From the NCBI GenBank assembly GCA_025526995.1, contig JAHLKG010000012.1, positions 682,001-746,000 of the forward strand: a stretch of 64,000 bases of DNA, read 5' to 3'. Positions 1 to 11,889 of this stretch are shown here, piece after piece (within the stretch, counting starts at the first letter, position 1; each line of letters begins with the position of its first letter). The stretch is from Powellomyces hirtus (taxonomy: Eukaryota; Chytridiomycota; Chytridiomycetes; Spizellomycetales; Powellomycetaceae). The position numbers were made by a program, and so were the translations under genes. A model generated the notes under the pieces. It was not told where the DNA came from. It worked only from the letters and a program-made list of their open reading frames with translations, and ran no database searches.

Positions 1-188
1 TATGTACATCGTCTGTACAGTCCGAGTGTGTCATACCACCGGTGGTCACCTTCCTGTCACATTTTCTGAATCATGACATGTATATTTCTGAGCCAAAAGC
101 TTCGATATCTTCCTATCATCTTCCTGTAAATCTGCGTATGGCATAAAGTGGCCAGCAGAGCTACTCCCGTGTTTATATATATATATCG

Positions 189-1674
189 TCACGCGGAATT
201 CACAATGCTCGGCGCCTGCTCCCGTTTCAGCTTCTCCTCCACCTCCTTATTTACATCCTCTGCACCATGAGCCACTTTGGCCGTCTTGACATGACGTCCC
301 GTATCTGCTGCCGCGGATGTCTCGTCGCGCTTGCGCTTCGGTGGCGAAGTAGTGGTGATAGGCACGGCGGTCAAGAACATTTGATCGTCTCTACTTTTCT
401 GCAATGCAAGTTTGAGGTCCTGCTCAAAATGGTCGTTGTGACGTTCATCACGCATCTCCTTGTCTGCTTTATCCTGCTTTGAGAAAACCTCTGGCTTTGT
501 CTTTTGTGGTGATGATGTTGATTGCGTCGGATTGGTGGGCTTGGATCCTTGCCGGTGCGGGGTGGTGGGTGATGAAGGCTTAGTGGGATTGGGGGATGTC
601 GGGGGTAATTTCGCTCCGGGCTTTGAAAAGTACGCAAACAGCGTTCCCTTCCCCGTATCCGTCGGTAGAGTCACGGGTTCAACACACTGCGAGGAATCAT
701 TACCTACTTTGCTGACGAACGTAGATACAGGGTGCCTTCACAAAAAAAATTGGAAGCCTTCAGTACATTGGTACATATATTTGTATGATACGCTTCCTTT
801 TCTTACCATTTCAGCCCACTTTCGGTCGGGCGCATCAGTGTCGACACCTCCTCTGTAAACTTTTTGTCCGGATCAAGCCAAGTTTCGACATCTTGCATCG
901 TGTTGAGGACTACGGGCATTCGGTCATGCAGCCACGACAGAGCTTTGCTAGATTCGGTCGTGACGATCGTATAGCTGAATATTTCCTTCTCTAGGACCAG
1001 CAGATGCACATCAGTCTCTTTGTTTTTGGACACATGCTTTGCGTCTTCAACCTTTCCCACCACTGCACTCACCATCCACAACCGCCCGATCCCACAAGCC
1101 CGCAAACATAATCAGCCGTTCATCTTCATGTCGAATATAATACGGATGTCGTTCCTTCCCCTTCTTCAACCACTCAAAGAACCCTTCCGCGATCACCACA
1201 CATCGTTTCGTGTGTTTGAGTCCGGCCCACATGGATTTGCCTTCGCGGATGCGCTCGTCGCGCGCGTTGATGGTTTGCAGAGCGGATTTATAGGTAGGGC
1301 TCTCTTTCGTCCAGGAAGGAATCACACCCCATCTCTAGAATCCAAGAAAAGAGGTGGGTTACATCGCATACTCTTTGTCTGTATGAGAAAACAATAAATG
1401 GCTTATTTTTGGGCTTACCATGGAATGCAGAAAGGGTTCGCCGTTGTTGGTGTTCCGGTCTCGGCGGATGACCGGCTGGTACCGTGTGGGGGCAACATTA
1501 TGGGACGGACGGTAGGCGGACCCATCGATCCACTGGGAGGCGCCAATCCGGACTTGGATTTCAGACGGGTCCTGTGTGAGACAGGTTGAGACCCGTCAGT
1601 TTTCCGTTGCAGGGTCTACACAAGAGACAGTCAGCCTGTTTACCAACCAGGGCTAGGGCTGTGCGGCCACACAT
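189..1674 (-). CDS. HMCES: HMCES/SRAP-family abasic-site crosslinking protein
   Basis: Five exons (1648-1674, 1419-1571, 1073-1334, 807-990, 189-735) join in frame to 390 residues. The mature protein would begin MCGRT, so Cys2 is the residue that SRAP proteins use to form a covalent link with abasic sites in single-stranded DNA. The family core is visible: an asparagine in RPSHNVAPTRYQPV, a glutamate in AEGFFEW, and a histidine in KALSWLHDRMPV. The first exon is only 27 nt. Known role: shielding abasic sites at replication forks until repair. After the core there is a long basic, Pro/Ser/Thr-rich tail of about 160 residues. It carries a PIP-box-like GTLFAYF, a UIM-like LKLALQKS and a likely nuclear signal (PPKRKR). 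The family call is firm; the tail functions are inferred. Confidence 0.93.
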
Positions 1675-1979
1675 TCTGCTTGTAGTCTTGTCAGTTGAGG
1701 GTTGGGAATGGTTGCTGTATTTGTGGTGTAGGCACAGCGTTGGGAAGTCGTTTACTGATCACGTCATAGAAACGAATGAACACGCCCTCGGAGCCTTAGC
1801 TCCGAGCTATGGGTTTCTATGAGCCTAATCCACAGACATGATTACAAGAGGGGGAAAGGCACCTTTACCGTTTACAAGATTGAGACATTGACATCAGTCG
1901 GGAGTACAAGAAGAAATCTTTTAAAGAAAAACCAAAAACATGTTTGGGAAAGCTATTTACGAAATATTGAAGAAAAATG
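1675..1979. other. Intergenic, upstream of HMCES
   Basis: About 300 bp between the HMCES start and the stop of the membrane-protein gene on the same strand. It serves as the HMCES promoter and the 3' region of the upstream gene. No further gene is seen. Confidence 0.5.
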
Positions 1980-2834
1980 TCATGCCATACTGTTATCCAC
2001 GCTCCCAGCCGTCGCCGAAGTACTGGTTCTGTTTGCATTCGCAGTCCGAGCCATATGCACCTTCTTCTCGTGTTGCATTCTTCCCACAATCACCGCATTA
2101 CAAAACGCCAGAAAGCCCAACATACAGGGACCCATGACTTGAGTGATATCCGCGGCTCTTCTCGCTTCATCCGTGACCGCCACCACAATGACTTCGGCCA
2201 CAAACTCAATCACCAGGCCCAGACCCCACAGCCAGGTGATGGCTCTGAGCCACATCCTGAACCGCGGCACGGTGCGCCACAGGTGGTCGTAAAGCTCTGG
2301 ATTGCTTTTCTCGACCATTCCGTACACGAGCGGTCGGATGGGTTCCCCGTTTCGTTTGATCGGCAACAGGGTACATAACCACATGCAGCCAATAAGCAGC
2401 GTGATGATCGTGTCTTTGACCAGCATGATGCGTACATTGTCGGTCAGGTAGGATACCGTGAGGGTGCCGACAAAACTAATGACGATGATGAGTCCGAGAA
2501 CTTCGACTTTGCGATTCCAGACAAAATTAAAGATGATGAAAGCGATGGGTGGGGCGGACGAGATAATGACGGTCACGACCAGCGAGAGATGGTTGACCAG
2601 CGTGTAGTAGAGAACCAACGGGGCGATGAGGCTGCAGAGGAGATTGATGAGGCCCATAATGCCAGATTGTCTCTTGTTTTGAGCCGAACGAGCGGGAGGG
2701 TCGGGCATTGTTGGTGATGGGGAGGGTGAGGGCGGCGTTGCGGGGATTGGAGGTTTGATCTGGTCGAGGACGACGGTGTTTTGGCTCTGGGAGCGGGACA
2801 TTGTTGCAATGGTATTCCCACTAGCGGTTTCCAT
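1980..2834 (-). CDS. Multi-span membrane protein of unknown function (VC0807-like)
   Basis: A single open frame of 284 residues. A Ser/Thr/Pro-rich, probably cytosolic N-terminus of about 55 residues is followed by five or six hydrophobic segments (around residues 60-80, 83-105, 112-130, 138-155, 200-222 and 232-250). A charged loop between the fourth and fifth holds the only long hydrophilic stretch. The C-terminus is short and polar. Topology and length resemble the VC0807-like family of membrane proteins that is common in fungi, whose substrate is not known. No catalytic motif is visible. Two further in-frame Met codons follow within the first 15 residues, so the exact start is uncertain. 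It is transcribed towards HMCES, separated by about 300 bp. Confidence 0.65.
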   Translation of the reverse strand: METASGNTIATMSRSQSQNTVVLDQIKPPIPATPPSPSPSPTMPDPPARSAQNKRQSGIMGLINLLCSLIAPLVLYYTLVNHLSLVVTVIISSAPPIAFIIFNFVWNRKVEVLGLIIVISFVGTLTVSYLTDNVRIMLVKDTIITLLIGCMWLCTLLPIKRNGEPIRPLVYGMVEKSNPELYDHLWRTVPRFRMWLRAITWLWGLGLVIEFVAEVIVVAVTDEARRAADITQVMGPCMLGFLAFCNAVIVGRMQHEKKVHMARTANANRTSTSATAGSVDNSMA

Positions 2835-4083
2835 TTTGATATATCCGAAGGGTGGCCGAGTTCAATGAATGTGACAATGGGGAAAAAGGTGATAGCTTGG
2901 ACGAGAGACACGAGTGGACAGGGAAGAAAACAGTGATTGTGTTCAACAAGTGCGTGGGGGATGTGGTTGACAGGAGCGCTGTTTTCTGGAAGGTATGGAC
3001 AAGGGACATCCGACTTGCTTTTATACAAGATCTCCTACACAGACGTATGGGCTACTCTGCGCTGGTTATGAACAGCATCATCAGTGCATCGTCGTTCGCT
3101 CCCTGAATGCCGTGTGCCTTGGCCCTTTCAAACTCCTCCGTTGGCTTGGTGGTGGTGGGGCAGGAGAGAGTGTTATCTTTTGAGAGACGGAACGAACACG
3201 ACCGACACCATCGCCCAGCTAAGCCTCTGCTCCGCCACTCTCCGCGCGTTTCCTCAAATGAAGTCATGTGCCATGGACTATGCCATAAATAGCACTATCT
3301 GTTCCACAGTCGACAAGTATTGTACGTTTGGTTCTCTCTTGGCCTTGGCAGCAGATGTGTGTTGCTAAAGTAATACTGAATGAATGTGTAATGTGGATGT
3401 GTGTGCGTTGGAACAATAATGTGTATGCTGGTTGCCAAGTCCCCGCCTCTGATGTCATGTCACTCAACCGTTGATGCAAGAGGCACATTGACCCTTGTCG
3501 TTCCATCCTACCGAACGGGATAATACAGCAGGAAGAAGTCGCTGCTCCTGCTGTTACAGGGCATCTCTTGCCCGATCGCACGTAGACGGCATTGGAGAAA
3601 CATGTGACTGGATGCGCAACATGGTAGCCGTCCCAACAATGGACCGCGTCTGTCAAACCCTCAACAAGCACGGCTACAAGGGGCCAAGATGAAGCAAGCC
3701 AAGCCATCTGCTCACTTATTCAATACCACGTTGACGATTTCTGGCCCCGAAAGTATGCATATCATGATGAGGTTTGATCACGAAAACATAGTATACCTTC
3801 TGGGTAGAGTTTACAAGGCATTCGTACTCGACCCGGAATACAAAAATAAGAAGCGACGTTTTTTTCAAATTGTGATCGTTCTATTCTATCTTTCCACAAA
3901 ACGCTCATTTGGTTAACAGTTGGGTTCCTTGTTAAGCAGCTTACAAAAGTAACAGAGTTTGCTCGGAAGGAACCGAAAACGCCACAATCAACAGAGACGC
4001 GCTTGTCGTAGTGAACTCCGCTTTCATTTCCCTCCTACCCGCGAGTCGCCGTCAGTTTCCCGTCTCAGCGTATATACTTCACA
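2835..4083. other. Divergent intergenic region
   Basis: About 1.25 kb between two divergently transcribed genes. Short open frames occur on both strands, but none shows conserved composition, a domain, or plausible splicing. It probably holds both promoters. No RNA gene or repeat is apparent. Confidence 0.4.
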
Positions 4084-6245
4084 ATGCCGAACGAAGAGTG
4101 GGTCACCCTTTCAAAATACCACCCAGATATACCAGCACCGGTGAGTTACAGGTGCTGAACGTTGTTCCCAACGGATAGCATGTCTGGGCGCGCCATTCCA
4201 ATTTGCTCATTTCGGCCCGGGTGATTTTTTTTGCAGGGCACAGAAGTACAATGGAAGGAGGGCAACAAGACCAAATTGGATCGGTTCTTTGCATCATCGG
4301 ATTTGGAAAAGACAAAGTTGCGGAAGATGGTTCGGACGGGCATTCCGGACGCAATGCGAGGTTGGTCTTTAAAGTCGTTGTTTCGAGAATTCTCAAGCCA
4401 CGTTTGCTGGCGCCATGTACTGATTCTAAGCGCGCTTTGCTGTTATAGGGGAGATGTACGGAAGGTTGCTGAAACTAGAGGCGCTGGCTGGTAAGAAAGG
4501 AACGTCCGATATAGATGCGAAGTCGGGGTGTTGACTCATCGTCGGCTTTCCGTGATATATTGTGCAGAATACGAGAAGAACTACGAAGTGGCGTTATCTC
4601 GGACTCACGGTGCGGTGATCCCAGCCGACCCATTAGCTCCCGCATTTGGCGGGCGCTCTCACCGCTCGAGTTTAGCCTTGAACGCCAAGGGCACGGCTAT
4701 TGTCAACCACGTGCTATGTATCATCTCCCACGACTTTCCCAATCTTGAGTTTTGCCCGTTCGTGCCCGCCTGCGTCGCGTTGCTTGCCCACCACATGCGC
4801 ACCGAAGATGAGCTGCTGGGCGCGACGGTCGCCATCGTCAAACGCAGCATGTCGCGGGAAAAAGGACTCAATAGCACGAGCACCGCTGCTGCGGGAGGAA
4901 AGGGGTCAGATGAGTGGGCGTTCTTCCCAACGTATCGCAAGGGGACCAAATTCATGTTGCGCGCGTTTGGAAACATGCTGCATCAATCCAATAAAAAACT
5001 GCATTTCAAGCTCACCGAACTGCACGACACCTCCCCCGATCCAGTATGGGCTCCGTGGCTGACCAACCTCTTCATCGATGTGCTTCCCCAACCGGCACTA
5101 TGGCGCCTTCTGGACTGTTTCCTTATCGAGGGCTACAAAGCCTTGTTTCGATTCGGCATTGGAATGCTGCTAGCGCAACGCGAACAGCTGATGCAGCAAA
5201 CGGATCTTGCGGGCGTCAGAGCACTCGTGAATCCCGACAGCCCGGCCTTCAACCCCATCGCGCCACTCTGCAAAGCAGCCGACGGTGTCAGCGTCAACCG
5301 CGCCGACATCCGCAAACTTCAAGACCACCACAAAACCCTTGCCGGCATCAGCACCAGCGACGACATCCACGAAGCGCATTACAGATATCAGCGCGGAATG
5401 CCCAAAATCATGGCCCGTGGCAAAGACGAGGAAACGCTCAGCAGCGTGCTAAGCGATGAGCACTGGATTGCCCTGTGGAGTTGGATACCACCTGCGAAAC
5501 GTGTAGAAGGCCTAGAGCTCTTGTTCACGACAAAAGAACACGGATCACATATCACCAATCTGTTTAATAGAAGCGAGGACCGGTTCCCACTCATATTAGT
5601 CATGAGCACGACGGAGGGAGCGGTGTTTGGAGCGTATCTCAGTCATCCATGGCCAGCCCCGGATGAGAAAAAGGGGGAGTGGTATGGGAATGGTGAGTGA
5701 CTCGAACAGATTTATAGAAGTACCCTCGCATCACACATTCTAACTGAGCCACTCAATCCAATCCAATCTCTTACCAGGTGAAACATTCTTATTTACACTG
5801 GAGCCATCTGCAAAATTATACCCTTGGATAGGCCGCGGTCTTCCCGCTGAAGCCTACAACGCACCCAACGACCCGTGCTCGACGTACAAAGGCCCCTCCA
5901 TAGAATACATTCGAGATCGCGCGTCCATGTTCATCATGATCGCAACCGACAAGTCCATATATATTGGCGGTGGAGGGTACGTCTTCTCTTTCTCCTATGC
6001 TGTCAGAACGCCCCTAATGTGGGGGGCTGTGTGCGGATATATATCTCACGTCTCTCACTCACTCGACTCTTTGTTCTTTTTTTTGCGTTCTGTCTTCCCT
6101 AAGGGCGGGCACGGGTCTCTTCATCAATCACATGCTCACGGGCGGATATTCCAGCCCCTGTCAAACCTTTGAGAACGGGAATTTGACAGGGACGAAGCAA
6201 ACGAATTACGAGTGCCACGTGCTTGAAGTGTTTGCCTTCAATTGA
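4084..6245 (+). CDS. TBC-TLDc domain protein (TBC1D24/Skywalker-like)
   Basis: Six exons (4084-4140, 4237-4360, 4449-4490, 4568-5692, 5778-5976, 6104-6245) give 562 residues. The N-terminal half is a Rab-GAP TBC fold: TGIPDAMRGEMY, HVLCIISHDFP and the LFIDVLP/LWRLLDCFLIEGYKALFRFGIGML region. The canonical IxxDxxR arginine-finger signature is not seen at the expected place, as in TBC1D24, which is thought to be a poor GAP. The C-terminal half is a TLDc domain: WSWIPPAKRVEGLELLF, then LILVMSTTEGAVFGAYLSHPW, then FLFTLEPSAKLYPW. It closes with CHVLEVFAF, the usual TLDc ending. This domain pair is associated with endosomal or vesicle traffic, V-ATPase binding and oxidative-stress resistance. Partners are not shown by the sequence. 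Confidence 0.9.
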
Positions 6246-6841
6246 AATAACCACCTTTTCCACCAGAACAAACCACGAATTTTGTCATGATTTGCAATAT
6301 TTTATTATTCTCTCTGTTTCTCTCTCCGCTTCTGTATTTAATATCACATTTTCTGGTGCAGGAACACACCGCGCTGCATGGGGCTCAGGCGCGTGGTGCA
6401 GAACTTCTGCTGATGATTGCTTCGGGCGAAAGGACACTGATCCGTTACCTTGGCCATGCGTTTCAAGAATTTGTTTACTGAATTTACTTCGAAAAGTAAC
6501 TGAACATCTTTTTGAGTGTATTATTCCATTTCTCCGCATATGACGTCTGTCCCTACGCTAAACGTCACAATATACATCACACCTTATTGCGGCTATCTGC
6601 ACATTGATTGGAACGAACACTCCGTTCTCGGCCCCCTAGACAAGACCGCTGTATGACGAAACCATTAGCGGTGAAAAACCGTCAATCAATCAACTACTAT
6701 TTGAATGAGTCGATTCCTTCAAGGATGACATAATACAAATATACATCCCAAAACAAATGCAATCCTCTGTTGTGATGTTTCGAATGGGTGTCATCATTGA
6801 CACTAGTTTTCAAATGCGTGATGGTTGGAAATGGTTGTTCT
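6246..6841. other. Intergenic between convergent genes
   Basis: About 600 bp of AT-rich sequence between the stop codons of the TBC-TLDc gene and GET2. This is where both 3' UTRs would lie. No gene is seen. Confidence 0.5.
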
Positions 6842-8037
6842 CTACTTTGAAATCAAAAGCGCGACCGCAACCCCAGCACCGAGGACAAACACAAAGGTGA
6901 ACATATCTTGCACAAACGACTGCCATATGGAGCTGTAGTCGTTGATGGAGCGAATGAGAAAGTCGAGTTTGGGGTTGGAGACGAGCTGTTGGGCCATTTC
7001 CAGCAGTTCGCGGCCTTGTGAGGCTGGTCTTGGAGTTGGACGAATCTAAAACACAAAGATGGCGATTGGCAAAGAAAAGACGTGATGAGAATGGGAACGA
7101 TTCCATAGTTTGGCACCGGTTCTGGTTCTTTACCGCACGCATAGCGAATCCAACTGTCTGCAAGACCAACTCCACCGTCACAAACAGCATCCATGCCGAG
7201 GCATACATATTCTCTCCCAGCTGCAGTAGTTGTCCGCCACCTTCGGCGATGGGTGTTGTCGCCAGGGACCCTACGCGCCTGGCCGTCATTTTCCATTCCG
7301 GTGCGTCCATCCAGTCAATATCATCATCTTCAAAATCCACCACGTCGTTGGCGGCATCCGCGAGTCCATATAGGGTAAACAACGCAAGTGCACACATCGT
7401 CAGTGCGCGGACCAGGCCAAGCACCGTCCATCGCTGCTGTGGTAGTGGTTCCTGTTGTTCTTCTTGTTGCTGTGATTGCAGAAATTCTGGTTGCTGAAAC
7501 GCCATCTTCAGCTTTTTCTGAAGCGCAGAGAGTTCCTGCTGGGCTTCAAACATTCCTCCCCCACTTCCGCCAAGCCCTCCGAAGAGATCAGCTTCGTTCG
7601 AGGTCGCGGTGGAGCTCGGATCGAACATGCTGTCGTTCATATATTCGGAGACGGTAGAATGCCCTCGCATCGGTGTGCGTGCGACACTGGGTGATTGGGG
7701 AGCTGCACGAATATGGTCTCCAACTCGCTGTCGCACCTGGGGATTGAGGGTTGGCGGTGGTGTTGCGGTTGGGGGTACATGCGTCGACGCAGCTACGACA
7801 ATGCAAGGTGATAAGACTGTGTATCGCACATCCACAGAACCATACACCCTTACCTTGTGCGCTGTCATCAGCGGTCAAAGTCGGTGTTGGTTGGTGTTCA
7901 TGGTGTGATTGCGGCGCAGGTAATGTCGTTTCCACGGGTTTTCCGGTAAACGTGCTGGTCAATTTGTTCAGACGGTCTTGTCCTGAGGCTAAGATCTTGG
8001 CCCGGCGGGCTTCTCGCCGTGCTGCAGCGTCTGCCAT
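6842..8037 (-). CDS. GET2: GET complex subunit 2, tail-anchored protein insertion receptor
   Basis: Three exons (7854-8037, 7134-7792, 6842-7045) give 348 residues. The first residues (MADAAARREARRAKIL) carry the cluster of basic residues in a helix that Get2/CAML proteins use to capture the Get3 ATPase. A flexible Ser/Pro/Gln-rich linker follows. Then come three transmembrane segments: VRALTMCALALFTLYGL, SAWMLFVTVELVLQTVGF, and MFTFVFVLGAGVAVALL just before the end. With Get1 the protein forms the ER-membrane insertase for tail-anchored proteins. Overall sequence is poorly conserved in this family, so the call rests on the N-terminal motif, three spans near the C-terminus and length. It is divergent from the RNase P subunit gene, with only 140 bp between starts. 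Confidence 0.8.
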
Positions 8038-8177
8038 TGGGTAGTTGGGGGGTTGGCGATCGTGTGTTGTAAAATGTTAGATTGTTATGGCTGGTGGTGT
8101 AATTGCGAAATGGGGAACTGATTTTAGGGTGTTCGCGAAAACGTCATTTTCTCATTTCTTTTTGAAAGAGAAAGAGG

Positions 8178-8797
8178 ATGGCAAAAAAAGACAAACGACA
8201 GCACGGCGGCAAGAAAGGCGGACACAAATCCGCCATCAACAGAATCGAGAACAGGGATGCTTTCCAACGGTTGAACTTTCTTCACCAGGCTGCAGTGCTC
8301 ATGTCCAGCACGCCGACAACGACTGCGACAACAGCACCAACCTCCGGTTCTACAAACACAAAGTCTGTGGGGATCAATAACGACCACTGCGCAGCGACGA
8401 TGAGGAATCTGGGACGGTTCTATCTGCACACTCGGCGGTCAGTCGAGCGTAAACTGGTATTGCGGTCGCACCCGCAAGTGAAGCGGACGATATGCAAGTA
8501 TTGTGGCGGATTGCTCGTGCCGGGCGTGTCCGCATCGGTCAAGGTTTCCGGTATGCTAAGATCAGTTTTCATGCATTAAAACTCTAAAGGCTGAGAGTAA
8601 TCGGGGGTCTCTTGCTTGCAGTTGAAGAACGTCGGCCGGTCGTGAAGACGACGTGTAGCGACTGTGGAACAACCAGGCGAATACCTGCTCAACTTGATGG
8701 AGAATCGCCACGGTTGTTTGTTGATAGAGCGGCGATTGTGGAGCAGACCGAGGATAAAGAACACGATGGTGCTCATGTGAAGGGAGCCGCATCGTAA
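8178..8797 (+). CDS. RPR2: RNase P/MRP zinc-ribbon subunit (Rpr2/Rpp21 family)
   Basis: Two exons (8178-8550, 8622-8797) give 182 residues. The very basic N-terminus (MAKKDKRQHGGKKGGHK) is followed by the helical part (INRIENRDAFQRLNFLHQAAVL, then a Ser/Thr-rich insert, then the NLGRFYLHTRRSVERKLVLR helix). The C-terminal zinc ribbon has two cysteine pairs, CKYCGGLLVPG and CSDCGTTRR, the hallmark of Rpr2/Rpp21/Snm1. Known role: protein subunit of nuclear RNase P, which trims tRNA 5' leaders, or of the related RNase MRP. The family is clear; whether it serves P, MRP or both cannot be told. The short shared promoter with GET2 suggests co-expression of the two. Confidence 0.9.
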
Positions 8798-9677
8798 CAA
8801 CAGTTCTTCCGAGTTTTAGCAGGATTTGGATGGGCGCCAGCGGAAAGCATGGCCTAGTCACAAGCGCAACTCCTTCAACTTGGGGCCGATAGTCGTGATT
8901 CACCTCGGCTTTAACCGATCTGGATGGCATGATGTGATACCGAACGCCGTGAACTCACTGTGGTGTGCGAAAGCCGTGTTATAGTGCCAAAGACGTCCGA
9001 AGGATCGATACCAGACAATGTCCGCTGCAATATCTACAAGCATTGTTTTGTGACGATCCTGGAATGATCCATGATTCTTGGCCTTGGTGAAGAAGGACGG
9101 ACCGGCAGACATGGAAGTCTGCGCGTGTCTGTTGCCTCCCTCTACATTCATCAGAGACGGAAGCAGAATCTACACTAGAGCATTTGATTACATGTCTCTA
9201 ACATGATAGTTAGGAAGATTTGTCACAGAGCAAGGGAACTATGATACCAGAGTAACTTATGCTCGTCATATGCCATATATCAAATTTCTGCCGATCCAAG
9301 AATAAACCGAATTGTGTCTGAAAAGGCGGATAGAAAGCCTAAATACTCTTTGAGATACATAAAAAATCCGATAGGGTACTGAATTCCATGAGACGGTCCC
9401 GGGTTGTTTTGACTCACGAAAACATTGCTTCATATTGGCAATGTTGGAAGTCCACGCATAAGGATGTCGCCGTTTGTGAGAGCTTGTCATGTCACGCGTT
9501 GCTTCACCGCCACGCCGAGGAAGACCGTTTTCACAGTTCACACAATTCAAAAACAACAGGTTACAGTCGCCCTCCATAAGCCAGAGCACATTCCCACAGA
9601 GCCTCGGAAAACCCAACAGTAAAGCAACCCATCGGAGAGGACAGTAGACAGACACCCATATACGATATTTGCCCGCC
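8798..9677. other. Intergenic region, no gene recognised
   Basis: About 880 bp between the RNase P subunit gene and ARPC2. A 167-codon frame on the minus strand (9266-9769) overlaps the first ARPC2 exon and has no recognisable features. The stretch just before 9678 would be the ARPC2 promoter. Confidence 0.45.
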
Positions 9678-10938
9678 ATGTTGATCGACCTGCACCCCGC
9701 CAACCGCATCTTGGATGAGACACTACGGGAACGGTTCAATGGGTACATACAACAGCCTTCACACAGCACTATGCGCCCTGCATCTGTAGTGCATGTTATC
9801 TGACTGAATTATTCTATTTCCTTGCATGCAGGAGCGCCGAAAAGCTCGTGATGAAAGTCGCTGATTTCGACGGTGTGTCGTACAAACTCTCCACGCCCGA
9901 ATCCAAGACGGTTCTGCACGTCAGCATGTCGATCGCATGCTACTCGCAGCTGAGGGAGTACGGTGCCGAAAATGTTCTGAAGCGCGAGTATGGAGACTTG
10001 GTGGAGAGTTCGCCCGAGGATGGGTTTGACGTGACATTGCGAATTGATTTGGAAAATTTGCCTGAAGACAAGGGTTCGTAGCGGCGCCCATCTGCTCACA
10101 CAAGGAGGGATACCATCTCTCTGCAGAACTGGCACTGATCTCGGGTGCGCATCGAAATTTAGAATCCCTCATTCGCAAAATATCGTACCTGAAGCGAAAC
10201 GCGTTGGCGGCGCCGTTCGAGAGGGCGTTCAAGTCGCAACTTGAAGGCAACGAATCGGAGCTGATGACCATTCAATACCGCCCCGACGAGGCTTTCTATA
10301 TCAAAGCCCAGCATGATCGTGTCACGGTCATCTTTTCGACCGTGTTTTCCGAGGAGACGGATCGGATCTTCGGAAAGGTCTTCTTGCAGGTGATGCGCGA
10401 GTTGCTATGATCACTGCTATGCCGGTGCAATGTCCAAATGAGTTGACAACTCACCGAGATACCGTCCTCATTAAAATTTCAAAGGAATTTGTTGACGCCC
10501 GCCGAAGTCCTGCAACCCAAAACGCGCCGCAGGTGCTGTACAGCGCGCGTGAGCCGCCGATGGAACTGCGGGGTATCCCAGGAGTACATGAATCCGAGAA
10601 CATTGGCTATGTGACCTTTGTCCTTTTCCCGCGCCATTTCACCGGCCCCGCCGCTGAGGGTTGCATTTCCCGCATTCAACTCTTCCGCGACTACCTCCAC
10701 TACCACATCAAGGCATCAAAAGCGTACATGCACTCGCGTCTGAGAGTTCGGGTCGACTCTTTCTTGAAGGTTCTCAATCGGGCCAAGCCGGAGAACCCTG
10801 ATGCTCAGAAAGAGAAGAAGACGGCCAGGTTTGTCTCATTGACGGTTTTGGCCATTACGCCCTTCTGTCTCGGATTTGTGCATGAACTAACGTTGGTTCG
10901 GTCGTCCTGCCAGTGGAAAAACATTCAAGCGATCATGA
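9678..10938 (+). CDS. ARPC2: Arp2/3 complex subunit 2 (p34-Arc)
   Basis: Five exons (9678-9742, 9832-10073, 10127-10389, 10485-10828, 10914-10938) give 312 residues, normal for the family. Recognisable blocks run through the whole length: [98 protein letters not shown] and the terminal GKTFKR. ARPC2 forms with ARPC4 the core that clamps the mother actin filament during branched actin nucleation. The last exon is only 25 nt. Its presence fits chytrid-type actin-driven motility and endocytic patches. Confidence is very high because collinearity with animal ARPC2 extends from end to end. Confidence 0.97.
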
Positions 10939-11218
10939 TTTGATTCACCGCTCGCTCTCCCATCTACACGTCCTGCTGCGTCCTTCAAGCAGCGGCCTTC
11001 TATGTGATTTTACAATCAATACATCTTTGTATCTTCTTTCGTCAACCTCGGTGTAAACGGTCTTTGATCCCCTCAAAACTATTGCTAAGTTTCCAATGCT
11101 TCGTTCGAGTGCAACATTTGGGAAGCAATCGCCGAATGGTAACACATATATTTCATTGATGCTGAGAATCCAATGGCATCAGAAGCAAATCTCATTCCGC
11201 ACACGGGCCCCCGGTCTT

Positions 11219-11889
11219 CTATTCCTTGATGTGGTCAGCGTACGCAGCCTCGTCCATCAAAGCGTTCAGCTGACCCTTGTCGGAGATCTTGATTTTGGCA
11301 ATCCATCCTAACCGCACAAGGTCCAAATCAATTGATGCTCATTGTCCATCAAACTCATTCCAGATCAATCAATCACACCTTTGTCAAAGGGGCTGGAGTT
11401 GATCAAGCTTGGCTCGTTGCCCAGAGCATCGTTGACCTCAACCACTTCCCCAGAGATGGGCGCGTAGACGTCGCTCGCAGCCTTGACGGACTCGACAGCG
11501 CTGATTTGCTCTTTGGCCTCGATGGCAGTGCCGACTGTCGGAATCTCGACAAACACCACATCGCCGAGCGCTTTGGCTGCATAGTCCGTTATGCCAATCG
11601 TTCCGACACCCTGACCATCCACGGATACCCATTCGTGCTCGGGCGTGTATTTTCGTGCTGACAAAATGGTTAAAGAAGGGTAAGGTAATTATTCAAGTGT
11701 GCTTTCCTTTTTTTCGTTTTGTCCGCCGGTGGTATTTGATGCCTGCCACCTCCCACTACCCATGAATTCGCAAGTACACTTACTGGCATATCCGCGCAGA
11801 GACAGAATACCCGCGGTCCTCTGCACGGACCGGGCAGGCGCGACGGCCCGAGAGAGAATGGACGTGGAAGTGAGGGCACGACGGAACAT
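11219..11889 (-). CDS. GCSH: Glycine cleavage system H protein, mitochondrial
   Basis: Three exons (11784-11889, 11379-11657, 11219-11307) give 157 residues. The first 35 residues are Arg/Ser/Ala-rich without acidic residues, a clear mitochondrial presequence. The mature part begins RKYTPEHEWV and contains the lipoyl-lysine site in SAVESVKAASDVYAP, where the Lys carries the lipoyl arm. It ends GWIAKIKISDKGQLNALMDEAAYADH. H protein shuttles the aminomethyl group between the P, T and L proteins of glycine decarboxylase. An alanine or serine codon split at the first junction resolves to Thr, giving YATRKYTPEHEW. It is divergent from AK6, with starts 225 bp apart. Confidence 0.96.

Noticed and set aside
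9266..9769. 167-codon minus-strand frame before and across the first ARPC2 exon
   Set aside because: Overlaps a certain exon on the other strand, and has no domain, start context or splice partner.
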